Source: Bryopsis sp. KO-2023
Lineage: Eukaryota > Chlorophyta > Ulvophyceae > Bryopsidales > Bryopsidaceae
Length of the DNA stretch: 64,000 nucleotides
Direction of reading: 5' to 3'
NCBI GenBank assembly: GCA_030272585.1
Contig: BSYQ01000003.1
Coordinates: forward strand, 2,914,001 to 2,978,000
Below the pieces are notes generated by a model, which saw nothing but the letters and a program-made list of their open reading frames with translations, searched no databases and was not told the origin of the DNA. Positions 35,001 to 44,658 of the stretch are shown one piece after another; positions within the stretch are counted from its first letter, which is position 1, and each line of letters starts with the position of its first letter. A program made the translations under genes and the position numbers.

Positions 35001-35728
35001 CCGTTCTCACCACAGCCATCGCACCCCACGCCACCGCTGGCATCCAGTTTGCCGTCCAACTCGAGCCTCGTTTCGATGGAAGGAACCAGTTCGATGCCAG
35101 TTTCGAACGCGACGTCGAAACTGAACCCCACTTCCTCAATCTTCAACACCACCTCCGCGCCATCCATTTCGATGGTTCCCTTGAGCTCGGCAATGGACGA
35201 TAAACCTGTCACGGAGGCGTTGCCAGGGGCGACGTCGAGGTCTCCCAGATTCAAAGTGACGACATAGTCCACGACACCAGATGTTATGGTCATGTTGAAC
35301 GACCCCTCTACGACGTCTTCCTCTACGCTCAGACCTTCCGATGTCAACTCCATTTCGACCCCCGCGAACGTGAGCTCGGCGATTCCTCCATCAACAACCA
35401 ACTGCACGCCGTCTGGGTACAGCGCCAGAGGGGAATCTGGCTTCACGATTTTCGCGCCTTTCGCAAATTCCACCAATTCGGACGAATCTTTCGGGCAGTC
35501 CTTTTCCGAAGAAAGCAACAGGCTGCCGATAAGCCCAACCACTTGGTCAGGATTCTTAGGCGCTAGGGTCAGGCCGTTCAGGATTGTCGCGTTCGCCGAG
35601 CCTGCTATGGCAAAAGTAGATTCCGACCCGTCCAGCGCCAATTCCACATCGCACTGCGCCGACGCGCCGTCTGGTTTGGAAACGAAAAGCAGTAGCACTG
35701 CTATCGCAGGTAGCATTGACCTGCACAT
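32018..35728 (-). CDS. ABCG-type transporter with large EGF-containing N-terminal ectodomain
   Basis: A single uninterrupted frame of 1236 aa. The ATG at 35728 was chosen because it starts a signal peptide (MCRSMLPAIAVLLLFVS) cut before QCDVEL. The ectodomain of about 500 residues contains an EGF-like module near 233-275 (CGENGRCVSTEEG, CACGWGGSEC) and a second Cys-rich unit near 330-350 (CEADWEGKDCDMC). A helix near 534-560 (VLIISLPPVVVVFLALALGF) crosses to the ATPase domain. That domain has Walker A GPSGGGKTT (668-676), signature ISGGERRR (about 777), Walker B LVIMDEPLSGLDS (about 796) and H-loop LSLHQP. About six helices fill residues 955-1215, the ABC-2 type module. As a half transporter it should dimerise; likely cargo is lipid or hydrophobic compounds exported across the plasma membrane, by family analogy. 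Confidence 0.93.
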   Translation of the reverse strand: MCRSMLPAIAVLLLFVSKPDGASAQCDVELALDGSESTFAIAGSANATILNGLTLAPKNPDQVVGLIGSLLLSSEKDCPKDSSELVEFAKGAKIVKPDSPLALYPDGVQLVVDGGIAELTFAGVEMELTSEGLSVEEDVVEGSFNMTITSGVVDYVVTLNLGDLDVAPGNASVTGLSSIAELKGTIEMDGAEVVLKIEEVGFSFDVAFETGIELVPSIETRLELDGKLDASGGVGCDGCGENGRCVSTEEGDAVCQCACGWGGSECSERSGFCDRFGLLATSSLGLQENSSNETSMAASLSEEDLEETCSELFSSRQCVDWRSKFSPKTQVCECEADWEGKDCDMCTANKACDEFLGVTGSACKFDFAYEERTALKLYECDLTGTSYESFVGSALNFKCNTTGPGFSSDEVADTGEVVDVVGSSPFCEVEFDYLTQTPVNCTAWGCRYAVGGSDVKCQTMICDCKSDCPDSLSSIIKSITAVDFTCDEGTSECIMAFGGALPVEVKAGCKARECYDSNAPVFLQGGFKDEGFKFKWNVLIISLPPVVVVFLALALGFPTYALSRKMRWQPEDVGAASHRKLSWASINNITFHNVVCSVPVVGETDTTLLTKSSPSDLESKGSPMGRSFTMAGLDPGLFELMDSRRNYKSILHGLTGTFRKGDLVGVMGPSGGGKTTFLSIISNMSSDANTQRSVKGSILVDGRPQGNWTKRLSAFVPQEDKLLATLTVRESLMYSAILRLHGSSMDSIYRRTEEVLHELGLVAVARSLVGGVRNMRGISGGERRRVTIGMELITDPRLVIMDEPLSGLDSYSALNLMYTLKSVSSAGRMVVLSLHQPTPAMLNLLDQMLLLAKGFQVYLGKPQDAPKYFADAGFVCPEATHIAEYLLQAISNQQTLVPLLNAVYSQTLKPALEQPIVRSDSGEMVGHHVETLEERQHFKDLQVLTWRGFVDIVRNPSLLLAHVIMASIVGITCGVVFFDASFDLNGAQNRLGGIFFSLAFLAFSSLTTTDLLHTERGIVIREIKGGYYGSGVYVLSKVLLDAILLRILPAVLLGTPVYLMMGMQQKLTNYVIFMFGVCTFNLVIGALSMAITILAPTPGIASLCINTYLLFGLLMMGHLVHLPSIPGVVRWMHYVSPFAYAFQALAVSEMATLKLNFVVPGYASVDGISGEVFLRTVGLEKDELRRNLWALDLFYVGAVIVVFLALTISMHDGRRQRFFNWFKRRVKRGQTRPSGL

Positions 35729-36830
35729 TCTGGCACCCGATTTGGAGACGAGCGTTCCAGTTTCAAACAGATAATGGAGAAGTCTTGTTGCGGCCTTTCT
35801 TTCGTTGGCGCCAAAATAAAGCGCCGAAAAGAGGTAGGCCTGCGCTAAAGTGTACGCAGTATCACACGAGGCTTTGTTGTGGTTTGCAAAGCGAGGTCTG
35901 GTGTTGGGTCGCCTCACAGCCACACAAGGTGCACTCGATCACTTTCGCAGACTCCCAGGGATTACTTCATGAACATTGTTTCGCCCAAGGTGACACCTCC
36001 AGATCGAGTCGTTCTACACCGACCTGTATTGAGTCTTTGCGTCGTCCAAGAACCCTCTCCAAGGATTGGGTTCCAGAAAACCAGGGAATGATGGACGTCA
36101 TGGACCGTGACTCCAGCTCGCTTCGCAGTACCCATGACAGCCATCTCACTTTCCCAACGAAAATCCTGCAGTCCGCGATCGTTGCGTCTTGGGGCGACCA
36201 CCTACGCACTTGATCTTCTCATGTCAATGGTTAACCTCAGCTGGTGCTTCGGTCTATCGAAGCTGTGCAACTGGAACCCCTTCCAGAGCGAGCAACCGAA
36301 ACACGAAAAGAGGCGGAATATGTCCAAGGAATTGCAATGCTTTGGAGTGCCAAGCCGCTGGCGTCTCGCCGACATCCTTGGTACATGGTACAAGTTGGTC
36401 TGATCCATGGTGATGAGGGTTTCTTTTTCCTCGACGGCCATTTTAGCCCCAAAACTTCTTCTTTGCAATGGAACCAGAGTGCAATCAGAGGGCAGTTCAG
36501 GGTCAAACAAAGAACTTAACAACAAAATTCCCCACCCGAAGAAACATCAAAGATTTCTTGAACATCAAAGATTTCGTACATTGAAGGTTACAATGACCAC
36601 AGGGATTCCACAACCCACTTTTCCAAATTGCATCACAGGAACCCCCGAGGACTCATCGAGAAATATCCCCCCCCCCTTTGCATTTGCCTTCATTGGAAAA
36701 CCTGACAAGATATCACTGAAGACTGGCTTTCTAGATTTGCGCCCTACATGAGTTGGTGCTGCCTCATTTCTGCGTCATTTATCTTGAATGTGTTTCTGTC
36801 ACTCAGAAACCAAAACACGAAAAGCGCTCA
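35729..36830. other. intergenic region
   Basis: Between the ABCG start and the F-box gene stop, both minus strand. A 79-codon minus frame from ATG 36441 to 36202 (MAVEEKETLITMDQTNLYHV...) is open but has no motif or splice support. A C8 run lies near 36670. Confidence 0.35.
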
Positions 36831-38308
36831 TCAGCCATACTGGCCAGTGTTGAACATCCATCCCAGGGTGGTTTCGGATTCTAAACATCCATTTTCGGCA
36901 GCAATCTGAAACCAATGGACAGCCTTTTCATTGTCTTGTTTCCCCGCTTCCCCATCAAGGAACAGGTATCCCAAACAGAGCCCAATGCCTCGCAGCATTT
37001 CGCTGGTCTTTGGAGCATCTGATCGAAGGATCTGCAACACCCCCCCCAAAACAAATAAAACAAAGAATTTGTCAATTTTTTCTATTAAAAAAAATTGACC
37101 ACCTGGCTATTTTCACATAAGGGGAAACCACATTCTCAGTCACTGGATTACGCACAAAGGAAATTCGTTCCGTCGTCTGAATTTAAATGCAAATGGCAAC
37201 ATGGATTATGAATTTTTGACATCTGGAGCGAAAAAACCACCTGTTTGCCAATTCTCAGGAATAAATGTTGAGCTGATTCTGCATCCCGGCCGATGCCCTT
37301 TCCGTTGTAAAGAGCTTCGCCATATTTCCAGCTCCCATGCAAATCACCAGTCATCGAAAGCTTCCTCCACTGCTGAACAGCGTCGACGTGCATGCTGCTT
37401 GCCTCATACAAATTGGCCAGAGAAGAGATGGCATGGATGTTGTTCAAGTCCGCAGCCTGACATACATTTCAAGTCAGTTCAATCAAATCTCCACAAAATG
37501 AGTTGGGGAAAACGATTCTTGGTCAACTGTATTCTCATTCGTCAGTGCTGTTGAGCAATTTTGTGCTGCATATTATATCTTTCTCTATACATATCCAAAG
37601 ACTCACCAGATCCCCCCCCCCCCCCCCCAAATACACACAAAAAAAATCAAATTGATTACTGGAAACATGGCCAGCCGCAGATAACAAACATCCTACTTTG
37701 AGCAAGATCCTCGGCAAGCTTCCGATATGCCTCCTGTGCAAGGTTTTTTGGAGGACCCCACACCCGGAAACGTTCCGCAAGGGACGAGACAAATTCAGTC
37801 TAAACGGGATGCCTCGCACCATCGGAGCATCACTAAACATATATTTTCGCCAATGAGGCGACACCCCACACATCGCGATCACCATCTTGCCTGATTCTGC
37901 TTTTCGAGCTATCCAGCACAAGATGTCAGGATGAAGATCATCCCAACCCTGAACAGGATTCTCCGATGCGTCCTTTCCTTCGTCTTGTCCAGCCATAAAG
38001 CCAGTGCCCTGGAGAAGAAACTTGTGCTTTGTGCACCGGAGCTGTTGAGGTGGGTTTCGGGGCAACATACCCACTGACTGTCGCCTGCTGCCATCTTCTC
38101 TCAGTCTTGGGGTGGATGACGTGTTGGCAGTGGCATCCATGGACTCGCATCCAGTGAATGAGGGTCTGGGGCGGATGTGGGGGTCGATAACATTCACAGA
38201 ACCATTGGGATTCTGTACGCTGCTTCCTGAGGTGTTGATGGCTCGGCCACTCTCCACCACAGCCCCATTGTCACTTTCCACACTTGTGCTTATGGTGTCC
38301 TTAACCAT
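36831..38308 (-). CDS. F-box protein with Sel1-like repeats
   Basis: Three exons join in phase: 38308-37697, 37456-37241 and 37031-36831, giving 342 aa. The first 115 residues are Ser/Pro-rich and probably disordered. An F-box follows at about 121-165 (GWDDLHPDILCWIARKAESG, CGVSPHWRKY). The second half carries Sel1-like (TPR-related) repeats: AISSLANLYEAS, SWKYGEALYNGKGIGRDAES, IGLCLGYLFLDGEAGKQDNE and a final SETTLGWMFNTGQYG. Proteins with this order act as substrate receptors of SCF ubiquitin ligases in plants and algae; the substrate is unknown. Residues 175-204 fit less well, so an extra small intron there is possible. The start codon overlaps the end of the upstream SSB-like model by 19 bp. 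Confidence 0.75.
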
Positions 38309-39293
38309 GGGGAGACAAAGAAAACCTGTGTCACCTCACAGATTTCTGATTTTCTGGACTTCAGAGATCCTTGGGAGGAAAAGAACCCTACTATTCCCAT
38401 TTTTCTTCCCTGATCCACAACTTGTGTTCAAATGCAAGCTGCCAAGACCAACAAATCTTACAATTAGACAGTCTGGACATTGTGGGGTGTTTGGATCTCT
38501 GGAACAAACATTGGCGCTGGATTTTTGGGAGTTGATGTTGGTTTGGTAACGCACCTGCTTCACGCCAAAGCTCGGTTCTTCGAGTCCGACCAGCAAAGAC
38601 TGCTCTTCGCGAGCCTGTCGGTGGAGTTTCGCACCAAACCTCCATTCTTTCAGAAGGTCGTCCAGACTTCGACCCCCCAGGCAACCTAAGGCACCTTTAG
38701 GAAACGTCTGTACGATGCAGACATCCCCTTTCACTGCGTGGCCCGCCACAGCGCTCGCAAACTCGTTCACCTAATATTGCCACCCGTAAACTCCCGACAT
38801 GATATCAAAGTGCAACTGATGCACCCGTGGTGGAAGGTAAGACTGCTGCAGCTTCAAAACCTACCTCTTGGAGGTGGTACGCCCCCACGGACCAAAACAC
38901 TTCTTTGTCACGAGCAATCGAGAAACTCAAAACGGGTCCCTGGACACAGCGCAACAACCAACAATGCTCATGGATAGACACCCTCAACCTTCCAACACAC
39001 AGGCACAACGAATATCCAACCCCAAACCGGAGCATTGTTAACCGGTTCGAACTGGGGGACGTGGCAAATTGCAAACTAAAATGAACGAAGTGGACAAAGT
39101 ACAATACCCCGGCCAGGACGTCCGTTGGCAACACGCTCGACGGCAATACTTCCGCACTGCCAAAGCATGGCACTAGGACGACTAAACGCTGTAGCATCAC
39201 AAGTCGCGGGTGACGACCAAGTTCCGACCACGACGAACGCACTGACGAAGCTGTCTGTTTTGTTTTTTGTCGAATTGACGACAAACTCATCAT
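38290..39293 (-). CDS. candidate organellar single-stranded DNA-binding protein (OB-fold)
   Basis: Five exons join in phase: 39293-39108, 39051-38989, 38939-38865, 38770-38555 and 38409-38290, giving 219 aa. The first 60 residues are Ser/Arg-rich with few acids, compatible with an organelle presequence. The centre reads GPVLSFSIARD, then VFWSVGAYHLQEVNEFASAV and GHAVKGDVCIVQTF. That order (strand with FSIA, a Trp-led strand, an EFA..VA helix, KGD.V.V) is that of bacterial and mitochondrial SSB. The C-terminal 70 residues are charged and unassigned. The role would be in plastid or mitochondrial DNA replication and repair. The last exon is the weakest: it ends inside the start of the F-box gene. 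A Mutator-like element lies 51 bp upstream of the ATG. Confidence 0.55.
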
Positions 39294-39344
39294 TTTAGCA
39301 ATCAACCACACAGAATTGTAGGGCAATACAGTCACGTGTCCGTG

Positions 39345-39353
39345 GACATCCAA
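39345..39353 (+). repeat. 9-bp target site duplication, left copy
   Basis: GACATCCAA sits directly outside the left terminal inverted repeat. It is identical to 41311-41319 outside the right one. Confidence 0.9.
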
Positions 39354-39700
39354 GCCCTCCCGTAATTCTAGCCCCTGTTGACTGGAGTTGTGTCAACTGC
39401 ATTGCCGACGTCAGCATTCCCAACTTGGGCGATCTGAGACCCGCGCCTCTGGACAACTCCCACACGTCTCGACGACTCCTGTCCTGTTCTGTTCCTTTCT
39501 GTTCCTTTCTGTTCCTTTCTGTTCCGTACGATCCAGACCGATGACCAGGTCGCCATCGCCGTTAAAGCCACCGCGACCCGTCAACTCGCTGTGCGGTTTG
39601 CAACAGATACGTATGTTTTACAGTTTTCTTTTCGACCAGATCGCTGAGATTGGAGTCGACGTGAGGAACGTTTCGTTTCCTATTTCGTTGAACGATGTGG
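39354..39700 (+). repeat. left terminal inverted repeat of the Mutator-like element
   Basis: Aligns along its whole length, with scattered substitutions, to the reverse complement of 41310-40992. Its main differences are an inserted array of about four TTCTGTTCCT-type decamers near 39487-39525 and the loss of about 30 bp near the inner end. Confidence 0.85.
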
Positions 39701-39927
39701 AACAATTTTTGTGGAGTACACCGTTGCTTCTGTGGGTTGCAATACTTTGGGTTTCCTCTCTAAAGTAACAAAAAGTTGAAGATGAGCATTGGATTTCCTC
39801 TCTGACGTGACAAAAAGTTGAGGATGAGCATGAAATCGGTGAAGTATAACAACTATGTCAAAATCAGTGTGTGGGCAGATCAATGAAAACTAGTAATTAA
39901 AAAATAGAAAGTTCGACCCAATGAAGT

Positions 39928-40641
39928 CTACTCCTCTCCTGTTCTCCTTCTTTTCTGTTCTTTCAGGCTAGCCTCACGAACTTCAGCCATGAGTGGCAGC
40001 TTGGGTCTCTTGCTAACATTTGACCGGAAGGGTTCGACCCGCAACTGATTCTGTTCCTTTTTCTTCATCCTGTTGCTCCCCCTTTCAAAAAAAGGCTTTA
40101 GTCTCTTCAATGACCAGCCATTTTCATCTTCCCTTCTCACGAGCGTATTAGGTTTGTGATGCTGCCCCTTCGCCTGCAACTGTTTTATCCCTTCTAGTAA
40201 CTTTTTCAGAGATGCCGATACAAAGCCATCCACCAATTGATCATTTGCTTCTATCATTTTTGCCTGCACCTGTTCCCACAGTTTTAAATTTGATTTGTGC
40301 CGGACATCAGTGTTCCTTGTGGTATCTTGGTCAGGGGCTGAGTTCTCATCAGGAAATTCTGGTGCCTCGTGTCCCCCCTTGGTGCTGGATTCGTGTCGAA
40401 GGTCAGCAAGGCATTCCGGTGCTATTTCCTCACTGTTGTCCAAATTCTCTGGCGACTGACTTGGTCCAGCAGGAGTAGTATCATCAATCTCTGTATCGAG
40501 CATATTCGCTCCAACACCACAGTTTGCCGAGGAAAATCGAAACTTCGATAAAATGCTTTCCTCCTCTACCCCCAGATTTAGAAGAAGTCTTAATACATGT
40601 TTGCAAACATTATTTTGCATCCCTTCGTGGCATGAGCACAC
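39928..40641 (-). pseudogene. SWIM zinc-finger fragment of a MULE transposase
   Basis: An open frame of 238 codons that begins without an ATG; the first methionine codon is at 40620, and a stop lies a few codons upstream of 40641. Its N-terminus carries the SWIM signature CSCHEGMQNNVCKH (CxC...CxH), preceded in frame by Trp-Asn-Val, as in plant MuDR-type transposases. The rest is hydrophilic: an acidic linker, then a basic stretch with MKKKEQNQ and KEQKRRRTGEE at the end, possibly nuclear-targeting. The DDE integrase core expected upstream is missing. It is therefore most likely the remnant C-terminal part of a transposase, though a spliced short protein cannot be ruled out. Confidence 0.7.
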
Positions 40642-40749
40642 ATTCCAGTATATAGACTAGTCACCGTCCCAACGGCCCCTTACTTCCTTCCATACCAAGT
40701 CGGTCCCCATTTTACCTACAGTGCAACAAAATCAAACATATCCGAGGGA

Positions 40750-40796
40750 TCAGAAAAAGTGACAGGAGATTCGAACTCCTAAGGGTCAATACCCTC
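40750..40796 (-). other. tRNA-like 3' half (T arm and long variable arm)
   Basis: On the minus strand the stretch reads a variable-arm-like hairpin GAGGGTATTGACCCTT. A T arm follows with a 5-bp stem, AGGAG-TTCGAAT-CTCCT, then an acceptor-like end and a T5 run. This is what the 3' half of a class II tRNA (Ser or Leu type) would show. No matching D arm or anticodon arm lies just upstream. It sits inside the Mutator-like element and may be captured host sequence. Confidence 0.3.
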
Positions 40797-40859
40797 TCCA
40801 AGGATCACTGAAGGATCACTATTTTGTCGAAGATAAATTGTCTTTAAAACGAAAACTAA

Positions 40860-40991
40860 ACGTGGCGGGATATCCCTGTAAGACGTCCAGGACGTCGATT
40901 CCAATCTCAACGGCTGGTCGATAGAAAACAGTGAAAGATACGTGTGTGTTGTGAACCACGCAGTATTTCGAAGAGTCGCGGTGGTTTGAAA
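40860..40991 (+). repeat. inward duplication of part of the right terminal repeat
   Basis: Nearly identical to 41021-41150: both begin ACGTGGCGGGATATCCCTG and continue through CCAGGACGTCGATTCC to the CAGTGAAA..ATACGTG region, offset by about 161 bp. Terminal repeats that grow by partial duplication are known in Mutator families. Confidence 0.85.
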
Positions 40992-41310
40992 GACCATCGC
41001 TCAACGAAACGGAAAACGAAACGTGGCGGGATATCCCTGTAAGACGTCCAGGACGTCGATTCCAATCTCAACGGCTGGTCGATAGAAAACAGTGAAACAT
41101 ACGTGTCTGTTGTGAACCGCGCAGCGAGTTGACGAGTCGCGGTGGCTTCAACGGCAATGGCGATGACCGATCTCGCACGGAACAGGAGTCGTCAAGACGT
41201 GTGGGAGTTGTCCAGAGGCGCGGGTCTGAGATCGTCCAAGTTGGGAATGCTGACGTTGGCAATGAGGTTGACTGGAGTTGTGTCATCAGGGGCTAGAATT
41301 ACGGGAGGGC
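40992..41310 (-). repeat. right terminal inverted repeat of the Mutator-like element
   Basis: Reverse-complementary to 39354-39700, ending GGGGCTAGAATTACGGGAGG-GC at 41310. It is immediately followed by the GACATCCAA duplication. Confidence 0.87.
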
Positions 41311-41319
41311 GACATCCAA
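41311..41319 (+). repeat. 9-bp target site duplication, right copy
   Basis: GACATCCAA, identical to the left copy at 39345-39353. Confidence 0.9.
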
Positions 41320-42088
41320 ACGATGTCGACCAGATAGGAGCAGGGAGCAGGGACGTGTTTTCAACAGCGCTTCAGTGAAAGCTATGATATATGCATGCAG
41401 CATATGTTGTCTTCAACCTTGAACGGTTATGATGTTTCGAGGGACCCAGAGTGGGGTCCGCCCCTTTTCATTCCTACTCCACCATACTTTCGCTGACAGT
41501 TCTTTTGTTCGTTTTCATTCAGGGATAAAGTTTTGATTGGGGGGGGATGCAGGGAGGTAAAACAGGAGGCCTGAAAGATAGAACAAGGAAAAAGAAGACA
41601 CTTCCCCCCCCTCATTCGGGAGGCATTTGATCACAACAAGAATAAATATTGTCAGGAGTGCGAACCTATTAAACAATTCAATGGAAAAACAAACTCCCTC
41701 AACGCCATAACCCCCCGCCCCTCACTCTCAGGGGTTCTAGGTATCATGCAAAACAACAAATATCCGACTGCTTGATCACGTCTCGCAAACTAAGTTGCAT
41801 GCCGGAGCCACGCTGCCAAACCCAACGGCAACAGAATAAGAATTGGCTCAGGCCTTCCAAATTTTTGTTTGTTTCCGTCTTATTTCTTTTTTATAAATTC
41901 ACTCGCTTTCTCCCGACTTTGAAACAAACTCGGGCATGGAATCATGACTAAGAAACGAAACACACCCTTTTCCCCCTTTTCCCCCTTTTCCCCCCTCCCT
42001 GAAATATATTCGTGCCCACCCTATTTTACGAAAAATCAAGTATGAATCCTTGTATGTTGACATCCTCCGCAAAAGCACTCCTCCACCT
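41320..42088. other. intergenic region
   Basis: Between the Mutator-like element and the stop of the Lys-rich secreted protein gene. It probably includes that gene's 3' UTR. Several G and C runs; no supported gene. Confidence 0.4.
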
Positions 42089-44087
42089 TTAAGAAGATGT
42101 CTTTTTCTTGTTTCTCTTGTTTTTATTTTTCTGGTTCTTCGAAGATTTCTTCTTGGAAGATTTTTTCTTGGAGGCATTTTTCTTGTCCTTCTTTTTGTCT
42201 TTCTTTTTGTCCTTCTTTTTGTCCTTCTTTTTGCCCTTTTTGATCGCCTTCAATAGCTTTGCAAGCTTTTTGTCACTGGGGCACAGGCACTTCTGGAACT
42301 CCTCACAATTGGCGGTGTTACACAGCCAAATTGGACGTGGTCGATTCGAAAAAAGGTTGAAGTCACAGACACGAGACCTATGCAGCGAGGCAGGAGTGAG
42401 CACAGTCAGTGTTTCACCCAGTTTGCACTCCTTTCCCAGAACAACTCACCCCACCCCCCCCCCAAAAAAAGAAACAAAGAGCGATGCTTGTTGCGTTATA
42501 CCATAAAAATAAATTTCAGCTGTAAAGTTGAAGTGAAAACCCTCTTGTCGTTCTATCATCAGAAATGACGGTGGACACGAATCATACTCCGACCTGACAC
42601 TCATTTTTTTGTGGTGCACCCTGTTTTTTCTGTGAAATACTATCTGACGTTGAAGAAGAGAATGTGTCGTTCACTTACGCCTCGCCCTTTCCACAATTGC
42701 ACAGCCCTGCTGAGATCGTGTCATCGTCTCCGCAACATTTCGCTGCGTCGCCCTCACATGGATCAAAAAAGCACTCCGCAAGTTTGGTGTGTCGGGGGTT
42801 GTCAATCGCAAAAGTCAAGTCGATTTCCCTTGAGTTTGAGATTGCAAATGTTTCCGCATCTGCAAAGACACCCACACACTGGGTCAGAAGTTGTTTTTCA
42901 AGGAGCATTATTTCCAGTGTGATAAAAAATCATATCCATGGGTGAGGATGCAGGAATCTGAGACATTTCAGGACGAAAAAAAGCAACATGACAAGACTAG
43001 CGTAGATCGGTTGAGACTTGAGTGGAAGGAAGGGTTGTGTATTGAATTTGTTTTGTTTCGATCAACCTACCCAAAAGCATGAACTTGATATATTGACATC
43101 CCGATTTCTTGCTCTCCTTGTTCATTTCCTCCATCCTCAACATTAAGAAATCAACAAAGTGGTCGGCCTCGCCATCCTCCAACACAACTGTCAATGCTGC
43201 CGACACAGCTTCCGCAACAGTGATTTGAAATCCTTCGTCTTCAACATCGCTCATCGACTTCATCATCACTGAATTCAATATACATCCAATCAGCTCAAAA
43301 TGGAGAGTGGATCAGCCAGCGAAATCCAGGCTTTTTTCTTGGAAAATTGACTGGCTTGGGCTTTTTTCAGTTCTTTGTGATTCAAGTAGAATCGGTCTCA
43401 TGTACTTACATTCAGTGACTTCGTCTCCATTCCCATCAGCGATGGAGAATTTCAAGAGGTGGCTCAGTACCAGTCCTTTTCCATTCTTCCATAGATTTCT
43501 CAGAATCTTCTTTTTTTGGCCACCCGTGTCTGCAACAACAATTATGCAAACCATTGATATCAATTACCCACACTCTTGGACAGACATCAGTTGCACTCCA
43601 CACACTTGTTCAAAGATTGAATCAATCTTTGGTACGATTAGGGGCTGTTCCCGAAGTTCGCAAACACCTACTCAGACTGGCGAATTTTATCACAATGTCC
43701 TCTGCCTCGTCCGTGGCTGCCACAACGAGCCTTTCTTTCTCCGCGCTTCTGATGGCCTGGAATTCCCTGAAGTCGTCCAAAGCGTTTTGCTCCCTCTCAA
43801 GCTCCTTCTCCTCTTCGAGCAGCTCTTCTTTGGTGGGTCCCTTTTTCTTTTTCTGGAGAAGACTTCGCATATGTGGTCGCTCCTCACCTGCAAGGTTGCG
43901 AGACGTCAGATCTTACCTCGCCAGGAGGACAGGGCGGACGAGCACCGAAAGTAATGGGTTTTCCATGCATGCAGCTGGAGGGTTGACACTCACTGGTGGA
44001 GAGTTGGCTCGCCAGGGCGGTTTCAGCCAGAGAAGATACAAGGCATAGTGCAGCCAGCGCGTACACGAGGAGCTGAACTCGACTCAT
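42089..44087 (-). CDS. secreted Cys-containing protein with Lys-rich (KKKD) tail
   Basis: Six exons join in phase: 44087-43917, 43882-43672, 43529-43410, 43268-43071, 42859-42679 and 42377-42089, giving 389 aa. The start MSRVQLLVYALAALCLVSSL is a signal peptide. A short Cys segment (STSECQPSSCMHG, RPPCPPGE) follows. Next comes a charged helical or coiled-coil stretch (TKEELLEEEKELEREQNAL) and two mixed segments, NLWKNGKGLVLSHLLKFSIA and ITVAEAVSAALTVVLEDGEA. A Cys-rich block (AECFFDPCEGDAAKCCG, CNTANCEEFQKCLCP) precedes the tail, which has repeated KKKD units and KKSS blocks. No family is recognised. The strongly basic secreted tail suggests binding to anionic polysaccharide, silica or calcium phases, by analogy with silaffin-like proteins; this is inference. 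Confidence 0.75.
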
Positions 44088-44658
44088 GGTTACGCCTTGT
44101 CGTCACTGAGGACCGAGGGACGGAGGATTCTATGAGGTTGGATACTACACAAGTCCTCTCTTCTCTTAGCAGGCGATAGGTTTTGCACCTTGCTTGCGCG
44201 AGTGACTGGGCACAGTAGCCTCGGAAAAAGCGCGTTCTGTACAAAATGCGGCAAGACTGGTTCCAGCGCAGAATGGGTGTTGGTTATGGTTTGGGTGAGT
44301 TTCCTCACTTCCACGGCAACGGCAACTGTGGTGAACTGTTTTCTTAACGGAGACGCCGCGTTGACACATTCTCCCATGGATGTGAGAGCACCTGTCGGCC
44401 TTCACGGCACCATGAAGAGTGAAATTCATATTGTGACTGTTTTCGAAGCTGCAGCGAATGAATCGAACGAGTCGCCAAACTGTCCACCCCGCCCCAAGTC
44501 AGTCCTGAGGCAGATGGCGAGATTCCACCAACGTGATCGTGGTTTTGCTTTGGTTCAAGGGAGGTTTTGCTACCTGGCGGCACGCAACGAGTAAAACATG
44601 AACGTGTAATGATTGTGGTTATGATAAAGATATCTTCCGACCCGTTGCACAAAAGATA

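Larger units (their letters stand above)
39354..41310. mobile_element. Mutator-like DNA transposon (internally deleted)
   Basis: A 1957-bp element with long terminal inverted repeats, left about 39354-39700 and right about 40992-41310. Both start GCCCTCCCGTAATTCTAGCC read inward. A perfect 9-bp target duplication, GACATCCAA, flanks it; 9 bp is the Mutator hallmark. The single long reading frame inside encodes a SWIM zinc finger, the usual C-terminal module of MULE transposases, but no DDE catalytic core is present, so the copy is probably non-autonomous. The left repeat has an expanded TTCTGTTCCT decamer array (about 39487-39525). Part of the right repeat is duplicated inward at 40860-40991. 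The perfect target duplication suggests a fairly recent insertion. Confidence 0.87.
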
